From positions 1 to 7,885 of the forward strand of contig JAGXLE010000057.1 of the NCBI GenBank assembly GCA_018334855.1: a DNA stretch of 7,885 nt, in the 5' to 3' direction. Source of the stretch: Desulfobacterales bacterium. GTDB lineage: Bacteria > Desulfobacterota > Desulfobacteria > Desulfobacterales > Desulfosalsimonadaceae. Of the stretch, positions 1 to 5,924 are shown in pieces. The stretch's first letter is position 1. Each line of letters begins with the position of its first letter. Below the pieces are notes generated by a model that saw only the letters and a list, made by a program, of their open reading frames with translations, searched no databases and was not told the DNA's origin. Made by a program: the position numbers and the translations under genes.

Positions 1-19
1 AATTGTTGCCGATAAACAA

Positions 20-48
20 TTGACAACTACAGGGGTGATTGCTATGAA
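20..48 (+). promoter_or_regulatory. Candidate sigma-70-type promoter for the LOG-led operon
   Basis: A perfect TTGACA at 20-25 is followed after exactly 17 bases by TATGAA at 43-48, which matches the TATAAT consensus at four of six positions. Transcription would start near 55 and leave a leader of about 75 nt. The -10 half lies inside the left part of a repeat (37-100) that recurs at 5925-5972, so the match could partly be accidental. A perfect TATAAT also occurs at 109-114, but it has no convincing -35 partner and would leave only about 8 nt of leader. Confidence 0.45.
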
Positions 49-100
49 AGCCAAATGTTTATAAAACCTATTTTTAAAAATCTGAAATGCTCAATCTAGG
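37..100 (+). repeat. Dispersed repeat R, copy 1, in the leader of the LOG gene
   Basis: The core at 72-100 matches the reverse complement of 5894-5922 at 27 of 29 positions; it reads TTTTAAAAATCTGAAA, then TGCTCAATCTAGG. The similarity to the third copy extends left: GATTGCTATGAAAG at 37-50 resembles GATTGATTTGAAAG at 5925-5938 (12 of 14), at nearly the same distance from the core. It ends about 20 bases before the ribosome binding site. It does not look like coding sequence and probably belongs to a genome-wide family, which cannot be confirmed from one window. Confidence 0.6.
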
Positions 101-128
101 TAAAAGATTATAATATAACAGGTGGCGA

Positions 129-779
129 ATGGAAAAGCAGTATCTTGTCGGAGAGATAGAGCTAAGCGAGTCGTGGCGCTTGTTTAAAATAATGGGTGAA
201 TTTGTTGACGGAGTGGAGGCTCTCTACGATCTCGGGCCTGCAGTCAGCATTTTCGGATCCGCCCGCATGACCCCGGACAACCCGTATTATCGGAAGGCTG
301 TCGAGCTTGCGCAAATGCTTGCGCAAAACGGTTTTGCCGTGATCACCGGGGGCGGCGGCGGGATCATGGAAGCTGCCAATAAGGGGGCCGCCGCCGGGGG
401 CGGCCAGTCCGTGGGGCTAAACATTATTCTGCCCATGGAGCAAAAGCCGAATGACTATGCAAACATCAAGGTGGAGTTTAAATACTTTTTTGTCCGCAAG
501 GTCATGTTTGTCAAGTATGCATATGCATATATCATCATGCCCGGAGGTTTCGGTACTCTGGACGAGCTTTTTGAGGCCGTTACCCTGATCCAGACAGACC
601 GCGTCAGGCCCCTGCCGGTTATCCTGTTCGGCGTTGATTACTGGGGCGGCCTGGTGGACTGGATAAAGAGCCGGGTCCTGGGCAGCAGCATGATTTCGCC
701 GGAAGACATGGACATTATACATTTAACCGATGACCCGGATGAGGTAATAGAGATCGTCAAAAGGGCTTCGGGTGCATAG
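129..779 (+). CDS. LOG-family (TIGR00730) Rossmann-fold nucleotide 5'-monophosphate phosphoribohydrolase
   Basis: This 216-residue protein belongs to the family once annotated as 'lysine decarboxylase' (PF03641). Characterised members hydrolyse nucleoside 5'-monophosphates to base and ribose phosphate, including cytokinin precursors in LOG enzymes. Visible motifs are SIFGSAR (40-46), the glycine-rich TGGGGGIMEAANKGA (73-87), EQKPNDYAN (104-112), FFVRK with the likely catalytic Arg123, and the family hallmark PGGFGTLDE (138-146) ending in catalytic Glu146. The EQxPN and YFF segments fit the bacterial type II-like branch better than the short plant-type LOGs. It is soluble, with no signal peptide. 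The ATG at 129 has AGGTGG at 120-125 just upstream. Its stop is only 12 bases before the methyltransferase ATG, so the two are very likely co-transcribed. Whether the natural substrate is a purine, a pyrimidine or a cytokinin nucleotide cannot be told from sequence. Confidence 0.9.
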   Translation: MEKQYLVGEIELSESWRLFKIMGEFVDGVEALYDLGPAVSIFGSARMTPDNPYYRKAVELAQMLAQNGFAVITGGGGGIMEAANKGAAAGGGQSVGLNIILPMEQKPNDYANIKVEFKYFFVRKVMFVKYAYAYIIMPGGFGTLDELFEAVTLIQTDRVRPLPVILFGVDYWGGLVDWIKSRVLGSSMISPEDMDIIHLTDDPDEVIEIVKRASGA

Positions 780-791
780 GCCTTGCCTGCC

Positions 792-1919
792 ATGAATACT
801 GATCATCGCCTGTTGTTCCGGGACAGCCGCTGCATGGAGATCCTGGACGAAGACAGCATTGAGCTGGTGGTAACCTCGCCTCCCTATCCCATGATAGAGA
901 TGTGGGACGCGACTTTTGCCCGGATGAACGGCAAAATTGCCGGAGAACTGGAAGCCCGGGGCGGATGGGCGGCGTATCAATTAATGCACGCCGAGCTTGA
1001 CAAGGTATGGAAAGAGGTCTGCCGGGTATTAAAGCCCGGCGGGATAGCGTGCATCAACATCGGGGATGCCGTGCGGAAGATAGGCGAATCCTTTTTTCTC
1101 TATCCCAACCATGCCAGGATTATCCATGCATTTACAGAGTCGGGCCTGTCGCCTCTGCCCGCGGTTATTTGGCGCAAGCAGACCAATGCGCCAAACAAGT
1201 TCATGGGATCGGGCATGCTGCCCGCGGGGGCATACGTTACCCTGGAGCACGAGTATATTCTGATTTTCCGTAAAGGGGGAGGGCGGCGCTTTAAAACCGA
1301 GCAGGAAAAATTAAACCGCCACCGCAGCGCCATTTTCTGGGAGGAGCGCAATCAGTGGTTTTCCGATATCTGGTTTGATTTAAAGGGCGCCCGGCAGCAG
1401 CTTGCAGATGAGAAGGTCCGCAAAAGAAGCGGAGCCTATCCTTTTGAGCTGCCATACAGGCTTATAAACATGTATTCGGTCATGGGCGATACCGTACTTG
1501 ATCCGTTTGCCGGCATGGGCACCAGCCTTTTTGCGGCCATGGCCGCGGGCCGCAACAGCGTGGGCATGGAAATCGAAGAGGATTTTTATCCCGCCGTCAA
1601 AGAAAAAGCGGGTCAAATAGTTAATTTTGCAAATACGCTGATCAGGGACAGATTAAAGCGTCACCTGGCCTTTGTTGCAGAAAGGCAGGAGTCGGGAAAG
1701 CCTTTTAAGCATGTAAACAGCCATTACGGTTTTCCCGTGGTGACAGGCCAGGAAAAACAGTTGGTGCTACACTCCCTGAAGAAAGTCGATGAGCCTGAAC
1801 CAGGGCATTTTACGGTTGATTACAGCCAGCCGGCGGGAAGCGATGTGCCGCAAAGCCGGCAGGACGAAAACGGTGCAAAACTTAAAAACCCTGTTCAACA
1901 GTCTTTGTTTGAGATTTAA
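792..1919 (+). CDS. Site-specific DNA methyltransferase, N4-cytosine/N6-adenine type (PF01555), solitary
   Basis: The 375-residue product transfers a methyl group from S-adenosylmethionine to an exocyclic amine in DNA. Catalytic motif IV, TSPPYPM, lies at 28-34. LKPGG follows at 80-84, and HEYILIFRK lies near 153-161. The region from about 165 to 205 could recognise the target. RSGAYPFELP (212-221) and the AdoMet-binding DPFAGMGT (237-244) come last, followed by GMEIEEDF. Catalytic motif before AdoMet motif is the beta-class order. The S-P-P-Y form is commoner in N4-cytosine enzymes, but N6-adenine activity is not excluded. About 85 extra residues follow the core, including SHYGFPVVTGQEKQ near 310. 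I prefer the ATG at 792 because the in-frame TTG at 783 is only 2 bases from the AGG at 778-780, although 11 bases to the ATG is long. No endonuclease or specificity gene is in the window, so it may be an orphan regulatory or protective methylase. Confidence 0.88.
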   Translation: MNTDHRLLFRDSRCMEILDEDSIELVVTSPPYPMIEMWDATFARMNGKIAGELEARGGWAAYQLMHAELDKVWKEVCRVLKPGGIACINIGDAVRKIGESFFLYPNHARIIHAFTESGLSPLPAVIWRKQTNAPNKFMGSGMLPAGAYVTLEHEYILIFRKGGGRRFKTEQEKLNRHRSAIFWEERNQWFSDIWFDLKGARQQLADEKVRKRSGAYPFELPYRLINMYSVMGDTVLDPFAGMGTSLFAAMAAGRNSVGMEIEEDFYPAVKEKAGQIVNFANTLIRDRLKRHLAFVAERQESGKPFKHVNSHYGFPVVTGQEKQLVLHSLKKVDEPEPGHFTVDYSQPAGSDVPQSRQDENGAKLKNPVQQSLFEI

Positions 1920-1924
1920 ATCTC
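1911..1924. repeat. Perfect 14-bp palindrome across the methyltransferase stop codon
   Basis: GAGATTTAAATCTC is fully self-complementary. It covers the last codons and TAA stop of the methyltransferase and ends one base before the ATG of the next gene. It sits where a ribosome binding site would be expected, and the only purine-rich stretch, GAGA, is its own left arm. It could be a dyad binding site or chance. Confidence 0.4.
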
Positions 1925-1925
1925 C

Positions 1926-3266
1926 ATGAACGTTGTCTTTTTCGCCATAGTACTGATTGCTTTTGTTTTTGCCGGGTGGCACCAGTTTATGGGCGGTCCG
2001 TTTGACGGGGATTCCACGCCCATCCAGGCCCTGTCAAAAGCGGTGGTGGATTCCGCGGGAGGGGCGGTGGAGCTGGCCATCGGATTGATAGGGGTTATGA
2101 CGCTGTTTCTGGGCCTGATGAAGGTGGCGGAAAAGGGCGGATTGCTAAACGTGATCTCCCGGCTGCTCCGCCCTCTTATGATCCGGCTTTTTCCGGATGT
2201 GCCGCCCGAACATCCGGCCATGGGCGCAATTATCCTGAATATGTCTGCAAATGCCCTGGGACTTGGCAATGCTGCAACCCCTTTCGGCATCCGGGCTATG
2301 CAGGAACTTGACAAGTTAAACCCCCAAAAAGGGACTGCCACAAATGCCATGGCCCTGTTTCTGGCAATAAATACTTCCAGCATCACCCTTTTGCCCACCG
2401 GCGTAATAGCCCTGCGGGCCTCGGCCGGTTCCGCGGACCCTGCGGGGATACTTCCTACCACGCTTTTTGCGACAATGTGTTCCACCATTGTGGGGGTGAT
2501 TGCAGCCAAGCTTTACCAGCGCTTTTCCAGCCCCCCTCAGGCTGTTGACCCCGGGGCGTCTTCAGGCCGGGCTCCCGAGGCGGATCATGGAATAGAGGAG
2601 GAGGGGCAGGATGGCGCCTCTGATGAAGATGAGGAACAGGAAGCCATGCTTGCCGGGGCTTCTGCAGGTTATCCCATGTGGGTCAGCATTGCCGCCCTTT
2701 GCACGGTAGCGGCAATTATTCCTTTGGCAATAATTTACGGGGAAGTTATATCGCCGTGGATCATTCCGGGCCTGGTGGTTGGTTTCCTGGCATACGGCAT
2801 GATCAAACGGGTGCGGGTCTACGAGGTGTTCGTGGAAGGGGCCAAGGAGGGTTTCCAGGTGGCGGTGAGAATTATTCCTTACCTGGTGGCAATCCTGGTG
2901 GCGGTGGGAATGTTTAGGGCCAGCGGGGCACTGGAGGCAATGGTCGGCCTTCTGGGCCCGTTTACTTCCATGATCGGCCTTCCGGCCGATGCGCTGCCCA
3001 TGGCTCTTTTGCGGCCGCTTTCAGGCTCCGGTGCTTACGGGGTGCTGGCCTCGATTATAAACGATCCTGCAGTGGGCCCGGACAGCTACGTGGGTTACCT
3101 GGTAAGCACTCTTCAGGGATCGACAGAGACGACCTTTTACGTGCTGGCCGTTTATTTCGGGGCGGTCCAGGTCCAAAGGATCCGTCATACCATGGCCGCC
3201 GCACTCACCGCTGATGTGGCGGGAATCTTGTTTGCCGCGCTGGCCTGCACGCTGTTTCTGGGGTAA
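1926..3266 (+). CDS. SpmA-SpmB fusion: nucleoside-recognition/Gate-domain inner membrane protein
   Basis: The 446-residue protein contains two Gate (PF07670) modules that in Bacillus are the separate spore maturation proteins SpmA and SpmB. The SpmA-like half (about 1-200) carries SANALGLGNAATPFGI (107-122), a characteristic SpmA segment. The SpmB-like half (about 240-446) carries LLRPLSGSGAYGVL (361-374) and LQGSTETTFYVLAVYFGAV (396-414). A hydrophilic, strongly acidic linker at about 203-235 joins them, with runs such as EEEGQDG and DEDEEQE. Each half has several hydrophobic helices, so this is a polytopic membrane protein. In spore formers SpmA and SpmB affect spore-core dehydration; in non-sporulating bacteria the fused form has no settled substrate, and transport of a small solute is only inferred. 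The ATG lies 6 bases after the preceding stop with no clear ribosome binding site, suggesting translational coupling. It faces the minus-strand ATPase gene across 54 bases. Confidence 0.88.
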   Translation: MNVVFFAIVLIAFVFAGWHQFMGGPFDGDSTPIQALSKAVVDSAGGAVELAIGLIGVMTLFLGLMKVAEKGGLLNVISRLLRPLMIRLFPDVPPEHPAMGAIILNMSANALGLGNAATPFGIRAMQELDKLNPQKGTATNAMALFLAINTSSITLLPTGVIALRASAGSADPAGILPTTLFATMCSTIVGVIAAKLYQRFSSPPQAVDPGASSGRAPEADHGIEEEGQDGASDEDEEQEAMLAGASAGYPMWVSIAALCTVAAIIPLAIIYGEVISPWIIPGLVVGFLAYGMIKRVRVYEVFVEGAKEGFQVAVRIIPYLVAILVAVGMFRASGALEAMVGLLGPFTSMIGLPADALPMALLRPLSGSGAYGVLASIINDPAVGPDSYVGYLVSTLQGSTETTFYVLAVYFGAVQVQRIRHTMAAALTADVAGILFAALACTLFLG

Positions 3267-3275
3267 GGCGCATGT

Positions 3276-3305
3276 AAAAGGGGGGAAAGTCTGAAGCCTG
3301 TCCCC
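3276..3305 (-). terminator. Weak candidate terminator in the 54-bp convergent spacer
   Basis: Read on the minus strand, GGGGA (3305-3301) can pair with TCCCC (3286-3282) around a 14-base loop, followed by C and T residues ending in TTTT (3279-3276). The stem is only 5 bp, so this is tentative. Nothing better is seen between the converging genes, and no terminator is visible for the plus-strand operon. The minus-strand text GGGGACAGGCTTCAGAC resembles REP-type repeat sequences seen in other bacteria, so it may instead be a repeat remnant. Confidence 0.25.
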
Positions 3306-3320
3306 TGAAATTACGATTTC

Positions 3321-5039
3321 CTATGCCTGGCTCACCCGGAGGGTGCGGATACGGTTGACTGCTGCTGCAATGTCAACCCTGCGGATCCGGGCAAGATCGC
3401 CGGTAATGTTGGGCACCAGCACGTCGAGCCCGTTTTTTTCCACGTCAGCTATCACCTTTTCAGCCACCTCACGCAGAGGCAGACCGTCGTTCATATACCT
3501 GGTGGCATAATAGACGGCATTTGCAACCGCGCGGGTCTGGGAGGGATCAACGAGCTGCTCAAGATCGCTTAAATCCACGTCTGTTTCGCCCAGCAGAATT
3601 TCTCTTATGCCCCTGCCTGCTATTTTCATTTTTTTGTTGCGCCGGTACACGGAGATGCTTTTGGCCTCCGGGATTCGGCTGGCGATTCTGCCGAAATTCT
3701 CTCCGCCTTCTTCCCGCCGTCCTGCCGGGTCCGCCCGGGCAATTTCTTTGGCCGCGTCAGTTGCGTCTTCCGGCAGGTAGGCGGTCATTCGGATTACCTG
3801 GTCTGCCACGTTGAAGTAATCGCCTGAGCCGCCCATTACAAGCACCGTTGAAACGCCTTTTTCTGAATAAAGCTGGCGCACCTTGTCTATAAACGGGGTT
3901 ATGGGTTCGCTGTCCTTGGCCACCAGCTGCTGCATGCGGCGGTCGCGTATCATGAAGTTGGTGGCCGAGGTGTCTTCGTCGAGAAGCAGGGCTTCTGCCC
4001 CGGCTTCCACCGCCTCCAGGATGTTTGCCGCCTGCGATGTGCTGCCGCTTGCGTTCTGTGTGGAAAAAGCGCTTGTGTCCTTGTGAAGGGGCAGATTGCT
4101 TATAAAGGGAGAAATATCAGTTTTTTCAATATTTCTCCCGTCGCAGGCCCTTATCTTGACGGCGTTTTCAACCGTTACCGCGCAGTGCCTGCCGTCTTTC
4201 GGAACATGGTTGTAAATCCCGCGCTCTAAGGCGTGGAGCAGGGTCGATTTTCCGTGATATCCGCCTCCAGCTATAAGGGTTACTCCCCGGGGAATTCCCA
4301 TTCCCGGCGTTTTGCCGCTGTTGGGAAGATCAAGGGTGATGCGGAAGGTATCGTCTGATTTAAACAGCACCGCTTCCGGATCCTTGAGGGGGCGATCATC
4401 AATGCCGCTTCTTCTGGGAAGAAGGCTTCCGTCCGCAATAAAAGCGATCATGTTTTTCTGTGAAAGCTGGTCTCTTGCCGCATCGGCATCTTCAGCGGTT
4501 TTAAGATGCAGGTAAAGGTTGTTTTCGTCTATGGCCGAAAAAAACAGGGAGGTGTCCACAATTGCCGGCAGCTCGGTAAAAAACATTTCTTCTGCGTCCC
4601 GGCCCGCGATTTTTCTGCCGAATGCGGGCAGCCCCATAAAGAAGCGTGCCTCTATGCAGTCGTTATTTATGAGTAAAGAGCTGCGGTTTAAAATCTGCTG
4701 GCCGGGCCTGTCAATAGTGATCTTTCCGCCTTTGCCGGTGCCGCGGATTCCTCTGGCAAGACTTTTGCTCTGTGTGTAAAATCTCCGGGTCAGAAAATCT
4801 CCCAGAGCGACTACCCGGCTCCTGTTACAGGTGGTATCTTCAGGGAAACCTGAGTCCGAACGCGGGACCCGGACCCGGATGCGTGAGGGGGCGGCAAACG
4901 GGTCGCCCTGTACGTGATCTATATGGAGGCGGAAGTTTTTGTAGTCATAGGATCCTGCAATATCCTTGTATGCCTTGTAGCCTTTCCCGTCAATACGCCT
5001 GAGTTCTTTCTGCAGCGCATCAGCAGGCTTTACTCCCAT
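3321..5039 (-). CDS. Predicted ATPase of the ABC class (COG3044, PF09818)
   Basis: This 572-residue protein matches a family of ABC-class ATPases that are not classical transporters and have no membrane segments. Residues 1-240 form the family-specific N-terminal region. The P-loop GGGYHGKST is at 258-266, the signature-like ASGSTSQA at 330-337, and Walker B LLLDEDTSATNF at 351-362 with the catalytic acidic pair. VMGGSGDYFNVAD follows at 401-413. A C-terminal region of about 140 residues ends in a small helical domain. The trypanosome RNA-editing factor MRB1590 belongs to this family and binds RNA, so a nucleic-acid-linked role is possible; the bacterial function is unknown. The ATG at 5039 has a strong AAGGGGG at 5050-5044, 4 bases upstream. 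The start overlaps the end of the membrane-protein gene by 10 bases, so the two are co-transcribed and probably coupled. The motifs are intact and the length is usual for the family. Confidence 0.9.
   Translation of the reverse strand: MGVKPADALQKELRRIDGKGYKAYKDIAGSYDYKNFRLHIDHVQGDPFAAPSRIRVRVPRSDSGFPEDTTCNRSRVVALGDFLTRRFYTQSKSLARGIRGTGKGGKITIDRPGQQILNRSSLLINNDCIEARFFMGLPAFGRKIAGRDAEEMFFTELPAIVDTSLFFSAIDENNLYLHLKTAEDADAARDQLSQKNMIAFIADGSLLPRRSGIDDRPLKDPEAVLFKSDDTFRITLDLPNSGKTPGMGIPRGVTLIAGGGYHGKSTLLHALERGIYNHVPKDGRHCAVTVENAVKIRACDGRNIEKTDISPFISNLPLHKDTSAFSTQNASGSTSQAANILEAVEAGAEALLLDEDTSATNFMIRDRRMQQLVAKDSEPITPFIDKVRQLYSEKGVSTVLVMGGSGDYFNVADQVIRMTAYLPEDATDAAKEIARADPAGRREEGGENFGRIASRIPEAKSISVYRRNKKMKIAGRGIREILLGETDVDLSDLEQLVDPSQTRAVANAVYYATRYMNDGLPLREVAEKVIADVEKNGLDVLVPNITGDLARIRRVDIAAAVNRIRTLRVSQA
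4107..4139. repeat. Perfect 11-bp inverted repeat inside the ABC-class ATPase gene
   Basis: GGGAGAAATAT (4107-4117) and its exact complement ATATTTCTCCC (4129-4139) flank an 11-base loop that holds TTTTTT on the plus strand. It lies in the codons for about residues 301-311 of the ATPase, shortly after the P-loop. It would form a hairpin in the mRNA. No role is known. Confidence 0.5.
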
Positions 5040-5524
5040 CTGTCCCCCTTTTTTTCCAGATCTATATGGTCCGTGTCTTTTTTGTGCCCGCCGGGGCGGG
5101 GCCGGCTGGCATCTGCAAGCAGGCTGTTTAATACCCAGCTTACCGCGCTTATCACGATCGCGCCAAATACAGTGCTCCAGAACCCGGTAACTGAAAAGCC
5201 GGGAATCAGCCCGGAAGCTATCTTTAACATCAGGGCGTTTATGATAAAAGTAAACAGGCCCAGGGTCATTATATTTATGGGCAGGGTTAAAATCAGCAGG
5301 ACGGGGCGGAAAAACAGGTTTAACACCCCGATGGCTGCTGCTGCAAAAAAGGCCGCGATAAATCCGCTGACCTCTATATTATCAATAAGGTAGGAGGCCA
5401 GCAAAACCGCCGCTGTCAGAATCAGCCACTTGGCAACCAGCACCGGAAGCAGGTTGTCGTTTCCCGGTCCCCGGCCGCCGTTTGCAGAATTATGGTGAAA
5501 ATCAATTTGAATCTGTCGTCTCAA
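5030..5524 (-). CDS. Four-helix membrane protein of the phage_holin_4_2 / YvlD family (PF04020)
   Basis: The product is a small integral membrane protein of about 164 residues. Four hydrophobic segments are visible at about 29-46, 53-70, 75-99 and 112-136. The diagnostic loop NLFFRPVLLILTLP starts near residue 69. Despite the family name these are usually chromosomal housekeeping proteins, not lysis holins, and their function is poorly known. A polar N-terminal extension of about 28 residues and a charged, lysine/aspartate-rich tail of about 25 residues bracket the core. The start is ambiguous: an ATG at 5530 directly abuts GGAG (5534-5531), too close to use, whereas TTG at 5524 lies 6 bases from it, so I prefer the TTG. 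A GTG at 5443, closer to the usual family start, lacks a good ribosome site. It overlaps the upstream small gene by about 23 bases and the ATPase gene by 10. No phage genes are nearby. Confidence 0.85.
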   Translation of the reverse strand: MRRQIQIDFHHNSANGGRGPGNDNLLPVLVAKWLILTAAVLLASYLIDNIEVSGFIAAFFAAAAIGVLNLFFRPVLLILTLPINIMTLGLFTFIINALMLKIASGLIPGFSVTGFWSTVFGAIVISAVSWVLNSLLADASRPRPGGHKKDTDHIDLEKKGDRWE

Positions 5525-5810
5525 TTTCATCTCCGTTTATGCTGAGGCGGATTGCACCCGAGTCATCGCTAAACAGGCGCACATCAGCCTGCGATTCTCC
5601 GCGCAGATCCTTATAGCGGTTTCTCAAATGGTTGAAGTCCAGTTTTTCAAGTGCATGATGCAAAAGGTCTATGCTGCTTTCAAGGTCTTTTTTTTCATTT
5701 TCGTCGCCTGCCTTGAAATAGGCGGATATGGCGCGGTTGTACCTGCGCTTGATTTCAGTTTCAATGCAGTGCTTATCTACTGGAATTTTGATATTCATTT
5801 TTGCATACAT
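5502..5810 (-). CDS. Small unrecognised protein, first gene of the minus-strand operon
   Basis: I do not recognise this 102-residue product. It is soluble and highly charged, with no signal peptide, cysteine pair or membrane segment. Residues 10-65 look mostly helical, with basic stretches such as EIKRRYNRAISAYFK and a leucine-spaced helix IDLLHHALEKL. Residues 75-102 look like a short beta region (VRLF, GAIRLSINGDEIE) with an acidic tail. Codon use resembles the neighbours, and the end overlaps the membrane-protein gene by about 23 bases; this overlap is the main support that it is real. Two starts are possible, ATG at 5810 and ATG at 5798. Neither has a strong ribosome binding site, so the N-terminus is uncertain. 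It might partner or regulate the membrane protein or ATPase, but that is only inferred from position. Confidence 0.65.
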   Translation of the reverse strand: MYAKMNIKIPVDKHCIETEIKRRYNRAISAYFKAGDENEKKDLESSIDLLHHALEKLDFNHLRNRYKDLRGESQADVRLFSDDSGAIRLSINGDEIETTDSN

Positions 5811-5834
5811 TTCTGGTAGTATTTATAATTTAAA

Positions 5835-5863
5835 AAAATAAGAACTGTTTAGCGGCTACGCAA
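5835..5863 (-). promoter_or_regulatory. Weak candidate promoter for the minus-strand operon
   Basis: On the minus strand TTGCGT (5863-5858) is followed after 17 bases by TATTTT (5840-5835); each box matches the consensus at four of six positions. The spacing is ideal and the AT-rich stretch 5811-5842 would ease opening. Other AT-rich hexamers nearby could equally serve as the -10. Confidence 0.25.
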
Positions 5864-5893
5864 CTGTTGACAATTACTGCCTGTTTGCATTAG

Positions 5894-5922
5894 CCTAAAT
5901 TGAGCGTTTCAGATTTTTAAAA
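5894..5922 (-). repeat. Dispersed repeat R, copy 2
   Basis: The reverse complement matches the core of copy 1 (72-100) at 27 of 29 positions. Its end GTTTCAGATTTTTAAAA (5906-5922) is an exact 17-bp inverted repeat of TTTTAAAAATCTGAAAC (5956-5972) in copy 3, with a 33-base spacer. The pair looks like the terminal inverted repeats of a very small element or a tail-to-tail REP pair. Confidence 0.65.
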
Positions 5923-5924
5923 GC

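Noticed and set aside
515..532. TATGCATATGCATA palindrome inside the LOG gene
   Set aside because: It encodes alternating Ala-Tyr residues in a conserved part of the protein, so codon content explains it well enough.
1916..2509. A 197-codon open frame on the minus strand
   Set aside because: It is antisense to the SpmA half of the fusion, whose membrane segments and motifs are unambiguous.
792..3266. Methyltransferase and neighbours as a defence island
   Set aside because: The flanking genes are a LOG-type metabolic enzyme and an SpmAB protein; no nuclease, helicase or toxin is present.
4914..5393. A 159-codon open frame on the plus strand
   Set aside because: It lies antisense to the holin-family gene and the start of the ATPase gene, both of which have strong family motifs; the translation has no recognisable features and no ribosome site.
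5030..5524. The holin family name taken as a sign of prophage
   Set aside because: PF04020 proteins are commonly chromosomal, and there are no endolysin, capsid, tail, integrase or repressor genes in the window.
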